Shown piece after piece: positions 23,463 through 30,129 of a stretch of 64,000 nt of DNA; the stretch's first letter is position 1, and the number at the start of each line of letters is the position of its first letter. The stretch is taken from IMG/VR virus record IMGVR_UViG_3300008107_000029, positions 1 through 64,000 of that record; one strand, written 5' to 3'. Under the pieces are notes generated by a model that saw only the letters and a program-made list of their open reading frames with translations, had not been told where the DNA came from and searched no databases. The position numbers were made by a program, and so were the translations under genes. Source of the stretch: a virus.

Positions 23463-23522
23463 TGTGATATTGATCACATTGATTAAGGACGAGTTGAAAA
23501 TGTCGCAGGATTTTGGTATAAT
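23463..23522 (+). promoter_or_regulatory. Early promoter with perfect CRP-like operator
   Basis: Operator TGTGA-TATTGA-TCACA (23463-23478), centre 23.5 nt before TTGAAA (23494-23499). 17 nt beginning ATGTCGCAGG, TATAAT (23517-23522). Here the operator is off the ~10-bp phase seen at the others. Confidence 0.8.
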
Positions 23523-23550
23523 TGGATTCCACTACTACCAAAGGAATAAT

Positions 23551-23832
23551 ATGGGATATAACACTGCAGTTGACTTATCTGAAAACCTGGACCTAGAGAC
23601 GTCCCTACGTATGCACTTGCGAGGTAATCATTACCCACCCGTGCCCGTTGAAATGGTCCCTATCTGTATTGAGGCCATTGAACTGGCTAAAGAAGAACTA
23701 TGGGATGAAGAGATCCAAATGCCATTAATTAACGACTTTCAAGTTATGTATAAGAATAGACAGACTGCCCCTGTATGGGCTATAATTGAGCAACACCACT
23801 TACACGCTTGGCTAGAAGGAGAGGATGAATAA
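23551..23832 (+). CDS. Hypothetical early protein
   Basis: 93 aa from ATG 23551 behind aaagga; the longer frame runs through the promoter. Helical and acidic (VPICIEAIELAKEELWDEEIQ). Starts a run of coupled genes to 26077. Unrecognised. Confidence 0.6.
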   Translation: MGYNTAVDLSENLDLETSLRMHLRGNHYPPVPVEMVPICIEAIELAKEELWDEEIQMPLINDFQVMYKNRQTAPVWAIIEQHHLHAWLEGEDE

Positions 23833-24017
23833 TGAAACTGAGAATGACCTATACAGTTGATTACGACGTAGACAAATTACTCCCTGAAATAAAGGATTAC
23901 GTAGGTGATTACGAACTCACGTTCGAAGTCATTAAAGAATTTGTAACTGATAGATTTATCAGCCCTGACCTACTTGACAAGAGTGGTCCCCATAGTGTAA
24001 AATATACTATCCTCTAA
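23832..24017 (+). CDS. Hypothetical small protein
   Basis: 61 aa, beta-hairpin start (KLRMTYTVDYDVDKLL) and an acidic helix. TAATG overlap with the previous stop. A similar N-terminal pattern (alternating strand then acid) occurs in the 25527 product. Confidence 0.6.
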   Translation: MKLRMTYTVDYDVDKLLPEIKDYVGDYELTFEVIKEFVTDRFISPDLLDKSGPHSVKYTIL

Positions 24018-24033
24018 CAGAACGGAACTACCT

Positions 24034-24309
24034 ATGAATAAAGTATATGGGGTAAACGATAAAGCCCTAGCAGACCTGTCAATACCTATCCACGACTTAT
24101 TGCACGGCTATCTTAAAAATGCTATGTATGAGACAGAAACAGAACTAATTCCCTTGCTAGCCAATAGCGAAGAGATTGGGTCAGATGAAGAGTATGAAGA
24201 TACAATTCAAAGACTAGAACTCACAGGGCGTATGGACGCATATGTCCAAATCTATTCCACATTAACTAGTTTAATCTTTGAGAGAGAGGACATTATAAAT
24301 GGAAAATAA
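24034..24309 (+). CDS. Hypothetical acidic helical protein
   Basis: 91 aa, mostly helical, acidic. ATG follows a gaacgga site by 8 nt. Overlaps the next gene by 11 nt. No family seen. Confidence 0.6.
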   Translation: MNKVYGVNDKALADLSIPIHDLLHGYLKNAMYETETELIPLLANSEEIGSDEEYEDTIQRLELTGRMDAYVQIYSTLTSLIFEREDIINGK

Positions 24310-24541
24310 TGCAGACTACCTAGAAAACCCTGAAATGTATGCAGACTACTATTCTTGCGACCTTGCTATCTCTATTACAAATATCAAGGCTAAGAATGCA
24401 CACCACGCAGAAGCCGTTATGCAAACCTTCATAGATGAGATTGCTAAGGTAATGGACGATGAAGTTAGTTGGGACGATGCCCAATGGGGTATTATCACTA
24501 ACAAGTTTGTGCCTGAGTTACAGTGTTGGGTAGAAGAATGA
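24299..24541 (+). CDS. Hypothetical small protein
   Basis: 80 aa with AHHAEAVMQTFIDEIAKVMDD as the main helix and a Trp-rich end. It looks like a small alpha/beta fold. Translational overlaps on both sides. Confidence 0.6.
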   Translation: MENNADYLENPEMYADYYSCDLAISITNIKAKNAHHAEAVMQTFIDEIAKVMDDEVSWDDAQWGIITNKFVPELQCWVEE

Positions 24542-24699
24542 GCACTACCTATAAGCCCTACACAATTAATGAACTCGTAAATGAAATCTACGAGGATAAC
24601 TACTCACACTTTGAGTTTATGGAAAATATGAACGGTGGAGACTGTGATTGTTCCCTTCATACTACTATGAATACTATTGTCAAGTATTGGGGTGAATGA
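24538..24699 (+). CDS. Hypothetical small protein
   Basis: 53 aa, start overlapping the previous stop (ATGA). Acidic helix, then CDCSLH, a possible metal-binding cluster. Confidence 0.55.
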   Translation: MSTTYKPYTINELVNEIYEDNYSHFEFMENMNGGDCDCSLHTTMNTIVKYWGE

Positions 24700-24935
24700 T
24701 GGAATCAGCATACATTGATCGCACCACCCAACTTGTAGAGTATATGAAGTTACATCTACTTAGTCTAGAGCAAGACTCTGCCTACCTTGAAAAGCAGATG
24801 GATTCTTATTCTAACTATGAGGATGATGACTACAGAACTCTAGAGATAGAGGATATCTCTACCAACGGTCAGATTATTGCTACTGCCCATTTATTGTCAG
24901 TGGCTGCTGATATACTAGGCGTCCCTACCAAATAA
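24696..24935 (+). CDS. Hypothetical helical protein
   Basis: 79 aa, helices separated by an acidic patch (SNYEDDDYRTLEIED). Starts with tandem ATG codons overlapping the previous stop. Confidence 0.6.
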   Translation: MMESAYIDRTTQLVEYMKLHLLSLEQDSAYLEKQMDSYSNYEDDDYRTLEIEDISTNGQIIATAHLLSVAADILGVPTK

Positions 24936-24945
24936 AAGGAGTAAT

Positions 24946-25101
24946 ATGAAAATCCCTAAGCACATAATGGAAGAACTAGAGGACCAAGCAAGCCAAATCA
25001 TTTACTTTGAGGCAGCAATGTCAAGTGAAGATAAGGCCACCAAGGCTGTCTTAAAGCGTCTTGTTGAAATCTATAAGGCAGGTGCAGAAAGTGTCAAGTA
25101 A
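24946..25101 (+). CDS. Hypothetical helical protein
   Basis: 51 aa with aaaggag before the ATG; two helices (HIMEELEDQASQIIYFEAAM, then KAVLKRLVEIYKAG). Possibly a small dimeric helix-hairpin. Unknown role. Confidence 0.55.
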   Translation: MKIPKHIMEELEDQASQIIYFEAAMSSEDKATKAVLKRLVEIYKAGAESVK

Positions 25102-25540
25102 GTTTATCGAAATGGAATTCGATGAGTGGTGTGACACTTACAAGCCTATTACTAATCATCTAGATTCAAATGCCTCCTTTGATGGAGCAATGTTTGAGAC
25201 CTATGGTGATGAAGTAGAGTTCGTCAAACAACAGCCTGAGAATCATATCTGGATGTATGGGGATGGAGACGACGGTGGTTCCTATGTATGGAATGGTTGG
25301 CATTTCATTAATAGGATAGGATACTTTATAACTGAAGTGCCGTGCCCACCTGATACAGATATCCAAATCAGAGTTAGCCACAATTGGTTCTACTGTGAGA
25401 ACTGTAGTGCTGAGTTTGAGGACCCTGATAATCTAATCAGAGATGCATTTGATGAACACGATTTGGAGAAATGCACACAATGTGCTACCATTGAAGAACT
25501 AACCCTAGTAGGATTGGAGCCTGCCAATGCCAATGTATAA
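25091..25540 (+). CDS. Zinc-binding protein of unknown function
   Basis: 149 aa if it starts at GTG 25091 (an ATG at 25112 is the alternative). The N-terminal two thirds is Trp/Asp-rich (NHIWMYGDGDDGGSYVWNGWH) and looks like a binding fold. The C-terminal part holds CENC ... CTQC about 30 residues apart, a zinc ribbon. Confidence 0.6.
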   Translation: MSSKFIEMEFDEWCDTYKPITNHLDSNASFDGAMFETYGDEVEFVKQQPENHIWMYGDGDDGGSYVWNGWHFINRIGYFITEVPCPPDTDIQIRVSHNWFYCENCSAEFEDPDNLIRDAFDEHDLEKCTQCATIEELTLVGLEPANANV

Positions 25541-25709
25541 AATAACTGCCACACGAGAAGTCAATTATGATTTTGAGATTGAGGCAGACACTGAAGATGA
25601 AGCCATCGCAGAGATTGAAAGAATCGAACGTGATGAGGATGTTGAAATATATGCCATTGATTGGTATCCGTTAGAAATTACTACTATCGACGAGGAAGAA
25701 GAAGAATAA
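25527..25709 (+). CDS. Small acidic protein
   Basis: 60 aa, strand then acidic helix (YDFEIEADTEDEAIAEIERI), a pattern frequent in small phage proteins. Extremely acidic C terminus (EEEEE). Overlaps both neighbours. Charge could mimic DNA, but nothing else supports that. Confidence 0.6.
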   Translation: MPMYKITATREVNYDFEIEADTEDEAIAEIERIERDEDVEIYAIDWYPLEITTIDEEEEE

Positions 25710-26077
25710 TGGGAGCACGTATTAACTTTGTATTTAAAGACTCAGAGAAGGGTCCATTGGTTGTCTTATACAGCCATTGGGGCCAGACTGAATGGCAGAC
25801 GGATATTGCAGCAGCCCTGCAGCATTCTAAGCCACGCTGGCAAGATTCTTCATATGGGACACGTATGATGATTAGTTATTTGATCAAGGATTCTATTATG
25901 GACGAGACTGGTTTTGGTATCTATGCAATTGACCAAGACGGTTACGACCTAGGAGAGCAAACAGTCATCATTGATTTCATTACCAAGACTGTAACTGACA
26001 ATGTATCTGTGTCCTGGGATGCATTTATTAACGCTTATGCGATAGGGGAAGAGCCAGACCTTTTGGTAGGGGTCTAG
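25709..26077 (+). CDS. Hypothetical protein
   Basis: 122 aa from ATG 25709, overlapping the previous stop. Begins GARINFVFKDSEKGPLVVLYSHWG and continues with a mixed alpha/beta fold. Recurrent in phages by feel, but function unknown. A GCCACC/GGTGGC hairpin follows the stop. Confidence 0.6.
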   Translation: MGARINFVFKDSEKGPLVVLYSHWGQTEWQTDIAAALQHSKPRWQDSSYGTRMMISYLIKDSIMDETGFGIYAIDQDGYDLGEQTVIIDFITKTVTDNVSVSWDAFINAYAIGEEPDLLVGV

Positions 26078-26134
26078 GCCACCAGTGGGGGGTGGCTGTG
26101 TTACATTGACAGCCACTCTCCCATTTGGTATAAT
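26078..26134 (+). promoter_or_regulatory. Terminator-like hairpin followed by a consensus promoter
   Basis: Hairpin GCCACC/GGTGGC (26078-26096), then TTGACA (26106-26111), 17 nt, TGG-TATAAT (26129-26134). Best sigma70-like match in the plus-strand region. Neither the ATGTCAG motif nor a CRP-like site is present, so this promoter is probably constitutive. Confidence 0.8.
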
Positions 26135-26151
26135 GGAGAAAAGGAGAGTAT

Positions 26152-26361
26152 ATGAAGGAGAAAAGACTAGCACAAAAGTTAGCAGACATCTTCGCTGACA
26201 CCCGTGTCAATGAGATAGAACTGGCTCATCAAACTGCTATCCTTTTTAGTGATACAATAGAAGATAAAGCAACATCTTGGCTGGCGTGGCATAATGCTAC
26301 AAAGAATTTCCAACCAAGTCCCTACGAGCAACCTGCAATCAACTTAGAGGAGTATGAATAA
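26152..26361 (+). CDS. Hypothetical small protein
   Basis: 69 aa with aaggaga before the ATG. Helical (LAQKLADIFADTRVNEIELA ...). First gene after the consensus promoter. Confidence 0.6.
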   Translation: MKEKRLAQKLADIFADTRVNEIELAHQTAILFSDTIEDKATSWLAWHNATKNFQPSPYEQPAINLEEYE

Positions 26362-26681
26362 TGGCAACAGAAGAAGTAACAGCAAAACAAAAAGAGTGGA
26401 TGGCTACAAAGCGAAAGACTGCAATCATTGCATCTGCATTTGCAATCATCAATGAAGTAGAAGCACACTCTTGGGAAGATTGGATCTTAGAAAACAATCT
26501 AGGAATTCCATACGCACTTGGTATCGAAACAAAAGATATCAAAGAAGAAGGTTTGACTGAATCAGGTTGGGAAACAATCGATACAACTTACAAATCTTTA
26601 TGTGCTGCACTTGGTGTAGATAAAATCGAATCAGTAAATGATTTGATGGAAACAATTTTTGAAGATGAGGATGACGCCTAA
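26361..26681 (+). CDS. Hypothetical protein
   Basis: 106 aa, helical, acidic end (EDEDDA). Coupled by TAATG to the gene before. Codon use looks smoother than in neighbouring tiny genes. Role unknown. Confidence 0.6.
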   Translation: MATEEVTAKQKEWMATKRKTAIIASAFAIINEVEAHSWEDWILENNLGIPYALGIETKDIKEEGLTESGWETIDTTYKSLCAALGVDKIESVNDLMETIFEDEDDA

Positions 26682-26777
26682 GAGGGGGCGGTCAGAGAAG
26701 TTATTTAATAACTCATTACGATCATATGAAAAATATCACTGGAATTTTGGAGGCTTCTCATTAATACTCCTATACTC

Positions 26778-26806
26778 TTGACAATCGCTATTGTATATGT
26801 TATACT
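26778..26806 (+). promoter_or_regulatory. Consensus-like promoter
   Basis: TTGACA (26778-26783), 17 nt, TATACT (26801-26806). It overlaps the TTG that could otherwise start the next gene. Confidence 0.65.
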
Positions 26807-26840
26807 AGGGTTTTTGCTATATTGGTCTTATAAGGAAGAT

Positions 26841-27008
26841 ATGAAGAGAGTTAAGAAATCTTTATCTCAGGGTAAACAGCCATATAGTATAGATGCCTTT
26901 AATCATAGACATCCTGGACGTAATCCTAATAACAAAGTATCCTTTAGTAATACTCTATATAGTAATAGAGGATCATATTCAGTTAGCCGCCCTCAGAATG
27001 ACAAATAA
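26841..27008 (+). CDS. Small basic protein, possibly with a membrane anchor
   Basis: 55 aa from ATG 26841 (aaggaag directly before it). A longer form from TTG 26778 would add a convincing transmembrane helix (IVYVILGFLLYWSY), but that TTG is the -35 of the promoter here. If another upstream promoter reads through, both forms may exist. Confidence 0.5.
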   Translation: MKRVKKSLSQGKQPYSIDAFNHRHPGRNPNNKVSFSNTLYSNRGSYSVSRPQNDK

Positions 27009-27174
27009 GATAGATTACGATCTGCCGAAAAATATCACTGGAATTTGTCCGTGGTGCTACGAGCAGGCGGCGGTGGTAGAAGATTACCTTGATCCTCAAT
27101 ATAAGATATATACATGTAATACACACCCAAGAGTATTCTATGATACTCTCTCTGGATATCTAAGATATTTATAA
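26998..27174 (+). CDS. Small zinc-finger protein next to the origin
   Basis: 58 aa, overlapping the previous stop by 11 nt. Has ICPWC and a later C-x-THP, a possible Cys/His zinc site. Last plus-strand gene before the origin gap. A near copy of its first segment (YD-x2-KNITGI) occurs upstream at 26717-26748. Confidence 0.6.
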   Translation: MTNKIDYDLPKNITGICPWCYEQAAVVEDYLDPQYKIYTCNTHPRVFYDTLSGYLRYL

Positions 27175-27268
27175 TATAACATTACGATAATATACACATA
27201 ATCACTGAAATGTCAAGTGTTTATGTGTATTTTTTTATATATTTTTATATAGAAATATAGGGATAATA
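27175..27268. other. AT-rich unwinding region beside the DnaA array
   Basis: Almost pure A/T with long T runs (27230-27250), directly left of the DnaA boxes. No gene. It fits a DNA unwinding element. The wider gap 27175-27505 contains this, the array, and an AT-rich spacer with nothing else I can name. Confidence 0.6.
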
Positions 27269-27404
27269 TGTGGATAACTTGCATATATATGTGGATAACT
27301 TATAATAATATGTGGATAAATAGGTATAAAATGTGGATAAATAGGATATAAGTGTGGATAAGTATAGGGGGAACTGTGGAAAAGTATTACGATTATGTGG
27401 ATAA
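27269..27404 (+). other. Putative replication origin: seven phased DnaA boxes
   Basis: TGTGGATAA, the complement of the DnaA box TTATCCACA, begins at 27269, 27290, 27311, 27332, 27353 and 27396, with a one-mismatch copy TGTGGAAAA at 27375. All point the same way and the steps are 21, 21, 21, 21, 22 and 21 bp, two helical turns each. Plus-strand genes end just before it and minus-strand genes end just after it. This is the structure of an iteron-type origin that uses host DnaA. Confidence 0.8.
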
Positions 27405-27505
27405 CTCTCATTAATACCCATATATAGTATTAGACTTCCATACTAGTACTACATATAGACATAACAATAAGTATTTATTTACTTAAATATCCACTATACT
27501 CCACT

Positions 27506-27619
27506 TTACTCCACATCATCAGCAACCGTGGGCAGACATACTTCCTTTTCCCATATCTTCTTTCCATCTTTCCATATAGGCCAATACCCCAGTGCTCTCC
27601 AGTCCATATCATATATCAT
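27506..27619 (-). CDS. Hypothetical short peptide
   Basis: 37 aa (MIYDMDWRALGYW start), Trp/Lys-rich, coupled to the upstream gene by ATGA. Last gene of the minus operon that runs up to the origin. Confidence 0.5.
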   Translation of the reverse strand: MIYDMDWRALGYWPIWKDGKKIWEKEVCLPTVADDVE

Positions 27620-27810
27620 TCTCTTGCCCATTGATCTTCCCATAAGCCCATAATGGATTCATTCCCTATATCGTCAAAGTAGTATCTCTTCTTATCAGGG
27701 TTATAAGTCCATCCTCTCCATAAGCCGTCGTCATCTAGCCAAGTTAGGTTAGTAGGTCCTTCTTCTTTATATGCTGCTATCCTACGTAGTAATTCCTTGT
27801 CAGTTATCAT
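27616..27810 (-). CDS. Hypothetical small protein
   Basis: 64 aa, Trp- and Asp-rich (LTWLDDDGLWRGWTYNPDKKRYYF), a WW-like beta sheet by appearance. ATGA overlaps with both neighbours. Confidence 0.6.
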   Translation of the reverse strand: MITDKELLRRIAAYKEEGPTNLTWLDDDGLWRGWTYNPDKKRYYFDDIGNESIMGLWEDQWARE

Positions 27811-28097
27811 AACTCTGTCAATACCTCATACTTGTCCATATTGAATACTTTATCCTTCTGTAGTCTCTTAATAGATCTAGAGAGTCTATCTTCCCTACGC
27901 CACCCAAAGTATGACTTTATATATACAATACCATAGGCAATAGCCATAGCCATAAATCCATACTGATCAGTAATAAGTGCATATGCTATCCATAGGCATT
28001 CATTGAGTAGTAGTACTAGCCATCCCCAGATAGTCTTCCTGCCGACCAAAAATATACCTGTTACTCCTACTATGCCTAAAGCCCAATCCCACGTCAT
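27807..28097 (-). CDS. Small multi-span membrane protein
   Basis: 96 aa with three hydrophobic segments (LGIVGVTGIFLVG, GWLVLLLNECLWIAYAL, FMAMAIAYGIVYI) and a basic C-terminal tail. The W-x-LG-x-x-G-VTG start and the NECLWIAYA segment recall PnuC-like small transport or phage membrane proteins. Assignment uncertain. Confidence 0.6.
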   Translation of the reverse strand: MTWDWALGIVGVTGIFLVGRKTIWGWLVLLLNECLWIAYALITDQYGFMAMAIAYGIVYIKSYFGWRREDRLSRSIKRLQKDKVFNMDKYEVLTEL

Positions 28098-28294
28098 TGT
28101 CTATGCCTCTTTCTATTCCCGTACTTCGCTCTTACCTCTGATTTATATCTATTCACAATCATCCTTGTCATCTCTTCTACCTTCTTATTCACACACCATA
28201 GCCTAGTAGGCAATTGCTGATGAACCTCCCAGAACTCTTCTTCTGTATCCATCATATTGCATTCAATACAACTAATAGCCACCCAAGCACTCAT
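28094..28294 (-). CDS. Small Cys-containing protein
   Basis: 66 aa, CIEC near the start and a basic tail (NRYKSEVRAKYGNRKRHRQ). Possibly zinc- and nucleic-acid-binding. ATGA coupling downstream; overlaps the upstream gene by 23 nt. Confidence 0.55.
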   Translation of the reverse strand: MSAWVAISCIECNMMDTEEEFWEVHQQLPTRLWCVNKKVEEMTRMIVNRYKSEVRAKYGNRKRHRQ

Positions 28295-28475
28295 TTCTAG
28301 TATGATATAACCTGATCTTATTCATGATCTTCTTGTTAGGGGCATATAGTTCTTCCCCACAGCAAGCAGTCTTGAGATACCATTCTTTAGCAAAAAAGTC
28401 ATATCTCATACCTTTAAAGTTGGCATACTTATTAGCCACAAAGGTCTCAAATGGATCTGGTATATCGTATATCAT
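28272..28475 (-). CDS. Hypothetical small protein
   Basis: 67 aa with a central CC pair (KTACCGEELYAPN). Basic. Coupled to the 34-residue zinc finger before it. Confidence 0.55.
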   Translation of the reverse strand: MIYDIPDPFETFVANKYANFKGMRYDFFAKEWYLKTACCGEELYAPNKKIMNKIRLYHTRNECLGGY

Positions 28476-28576
28476 TTATGTTCTTTTTTTATATGGTTAT
28501 ATAGGGTAAAGTGGGCAAACCCAGACCTTACCTCTATCTCTCGTTTACAGTCTGGACATATCACTAGCCTAGCCAT
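28472..28576 (-). CDS. Tiny C2H2-like zinc finger
   Basis: 34 aa: CPDC near the N terminus and two His near the C terminus (AHFTLYNHIKKEH), the layout of a single C2H2 finger. Driven by TTGACG-N17-TGC-TATAAT. Stop overlaps the next ATG. Confidence 0.6.
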   Translation of the reverse strand: MARLVICPDCKREIEVRSGFAHFTLYNHIKKEHK

Positions 28577-28603
28577 ATATACCTTTTCTCTAGTTAAGGT
28601 ACA

Positions 28604-28632
28604 ATTATAGCAGATAGCCTAAGCCCCGTCAA
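28604..28632 (-). promoter_or_regulatory. Promoter of the 28576-27506 operon
   Basis: Minus-strand TTGACG (plus 28627-28632), 17 nt, TGC-TATAAT (plus 28604-28609). Near consensus, and without the ATGTCAG or CRP-like elements of the plus-strand series. Confidence 0.75.
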
Positions 28633-28645
28633 GTGTGAGAAGATT

Positions 28646-28660
28646 GCCCTGTTTCAGGGC
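28646..28660 (-). terminator. Short GC hairpin terminator
   Basis: GCCCTG-AAA-CAGGGC on the minus strand followed by aatctt; it separates the structural-like genes from the next operon. Confidence 0.55.
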
Positions 28661-28714
28661 TTATTGGTATCTCGACGCCCCAAAATTTTTCGAACTGCTT
28701 CGCAGCCTTAGCCT

Positions 28715-28858
28715 TTACTTAGCCTGGTTAGCCTTTACTCTATTGTAGCCAGTCTTCTTCTTATTCATCGATCCAGGCTTCTTGTAGCCAGGCTTGTTAG
28801 GCACATTAGACTGCCTAATTTCAAGTGATTTTGCGATCTTATTGTGATGCTTTCCCAT
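28715..28858 (-). CDS. Small very basic protein
   Basis: 47 aa, more than one third Lys/Arg/His, with tandem GYKKPGS / KTGYNRV segments. Coupled to the upstream gene (TAAATG). A nucleic-acid or capsid-interior binding role is possible. Confidence 0.55.
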   Translation of the reverse strand: MGKHHNKIAKSLEIRQSNVPNKPGYKKPGSMNKKKTGYNRVKANQAK

Positions 28859-29299
28859 TTAGTGCTCCCTTATGTAAGTTCCACTAATGTGGAAGTCGTC
28901 TTCTACTGCCAGTGCAAATGGCGTGTTATGTGTAAATGCTGTATCTCTACCTTGTGAGTCAGTAAAGTTTAATAACATTTGTATACTACCTGCAGTTACG
29001 TGACCTCCAATAGAGTAGTTTCTTTGTGTGGAAGCATCATAAACTCCACCACTTCTAAACTGGTAATCATAGGCTGCTGCAAAAGGTAGGTTGAGGTAAT
29101 ACTGTCCAGTACCAAAGGTAAGGATATTATCAAAGTCTACGTTAATTCTAAAATGGATTAAGTCTCCTAGGCTAATGTAAGATCCAGTAAATAGTGGTGC
29201 TCCAGTGAATGTTGGCTGTGTCTCAGTGGTACCACCCTGGACTCCAAGAGGAAATGCTAACTCTGCTGAGACGTCTGATACGTCAGTAATGTGAATCAA
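28859..29299 (-). CDS. Probable small virion protein
   Basis: 146 aa, beta-rich with aromatic strands (HFRINVDFDNILTFGTGQYYLNLPF). Looks like a compact beta sandwich of the tail-spike or fibre-tip type. ATGA overlap with the gene before it. No family recognised. Confidence 0.55.
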   Translation of the reverse strand: MIHITDVSDVSAELAFPLGVQGGTTETQPTFTGAPLFTGSYISLGDLIHFRINVDFDNILTFGTGQYYLNLPFAAAYDYQFRSGGVYDASTQRNYSIGGHVTAGSIQMLLNFTDSQGRDTAFTHNTPFALAVEDDFHISGTYIREH

Positions 29300-29583
29300 A
29301 TCTGCTCCTGAATAAAGACTGCTACTGTAGCCCCAGTCTCACCAACTGCATACATCCTGTCCAAAGGATTAAGATCAATTGAGAATGATTGCTTAGGGAA
29401 TAGTTTGTGTCCAAAGTTAGTAGAACTGACGCTTGAAGTGCCAATGTAAACCATAGCAGTGGGATGTGTATTCTGTACAGAAAGTGAGTTCTTTCTATTT
29501 GCTTCAGAGTCGTATACAGTTAACTCCTGTGGAGTACTGTTTAATGATAAGTTTCTTGTTCTGATTTCTGATACAAAGGCCAT
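29296..29583 (-). CDS. Probable small virion protein, leaderless
   Basis: 95 aa from ATG 29583. TATAAT lies exactly 6 nt before it (plus 29590-29595) and no ribosome site is present. Beta-rich, with LTVYDSEANRKN and a closing VAVFIQEQI strand, resembling the 42167 product in style. The apparent extension upstream is a shadow of the 32-residue zinc gene. Confidence 0.6.
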   Translation of the reverse strand: MAFVSEIRTRNLSLNSTPQELTVYDSEANRKNSLSVQNTHPTAMVYIGTSSVSSTNFGHKLFPKQSFSIDLNPLDRMYAVGETGATVAVFIQEQI

Positions 29584-29590
29584 AATAGTA

Positions 29591-29689
29591 TTATACACCA
29601 CCCCAGTCATTACAAGAGTAGCACACTCCACGTCCATTTAACTCTTCTACCATTGTAGAACATTTCATACAAATCTCTGTCTTATTCAT
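29591..29689 (-). CDS. Tiny zinc-ribbon protein
   Basis: 32 aa, CMKC ... CYSC 15 residues apart, a minimal zinc ribbon. The stop overlaps the -10 of the next gene; the start overlaps the previous stop region. Confidence 0.55.
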   Translation of the reverse strand: MNKTEICMKCSTMVEELNGRGVCYSCNDWGGV

Positions 29690-29873
29690 CTGCCCACTGC
29701 CTTGGGTGATCATACTTAGGATCTCCTGTGATCTCTCTTAATAATTCTTCTAACATTAAACACTCATCGTGCTTCCACCATACTAAACAAAACAGTAAAC
29801 CATTATGCTCTGATACGTTTTCACATCTTAAATACCTATTGATGAGTCTCTCAAGTATTTGTTCTTTATCCAT
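29682..29873 (-). CDS. Hypothetical small helical protein
   Basis: 63 aa from ATG 29873 with gggagaa before it; earlier in-frame ATGs lie inside the neighbouring peptide gene. Helical, two Cys, acidic. Unrecognised. Confidence 0.55.
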   Translation of the reverse strand: MDKEQILERLINRYLRCENVSEHNGLLFCLVWWKHDECLMLEELLREITGDPKYDHPRQWADE

Positions 29874-29875
29874 AC

Positions 29876-29968
29876 TTATTCTCCCTGGTCTACGCCGTAT
29901 GTCATTTGAATATAACATACTGTCCAGCCTGCAATAAATGCAGGGATCAGCCATAGTGCGTGTAACAT
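29876..29968 (-). CDS. Short membrane peptide
   Basis: 30 aa, mostly hydrophobic (LWLIPAFIAGWTVCYI). gggag ribosome site; TAATG coupling with the gene before. Confidence 0.45.
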   Translation of the reverse strand: MLHALWLIPAFIAGWTVCYIQMTYGVDQGE

Positions 29969-30129
29969 TACTTACTCCCTTCTGTCTTATAGATACGTAA
30001 TCTTGTCCAACATCTTGTACAATCTTCGTATGTGTTACCAGTATAAGGGCAATGTGCTTCGTAAGGGTGATGACCTATCTTACTACATACCGTCCATTTT
30101 ACGTAAAAGTTTCTAATTCTTTGCTTCAT
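29968..30129 (-). CDS. Small Cys/His-rich basic protein
   Basis: 53 aa with Cys, His-His, a later His-Cys and CTRC, likely to bind zinc. aaggaga precedes the ATG, which overlaps the end of the glycosyltransferase gene by 17 nt. Confidence 0.55.
   Translation of the reverse strand: MKQRIRNFYVKWTVCSKIGHHPYEAHCPYTGNTYEDCTRCWTRLRIYKTEGSK

Noticed and set aside
23419-23550. Start of the 23551 gene upstream through tRNA and promoter
   Set aside because: The frame is open by chance; a strong promoter and a ribosome site place the start at 23551.
27250-27410. CRISPR-like array (regular 21-bp repeats)
   Set aside because: Repeat is only 9 bp with no unique 25-40 bp spacers; the repeated unit is exactly a DnaA box, so it is read as an origin.
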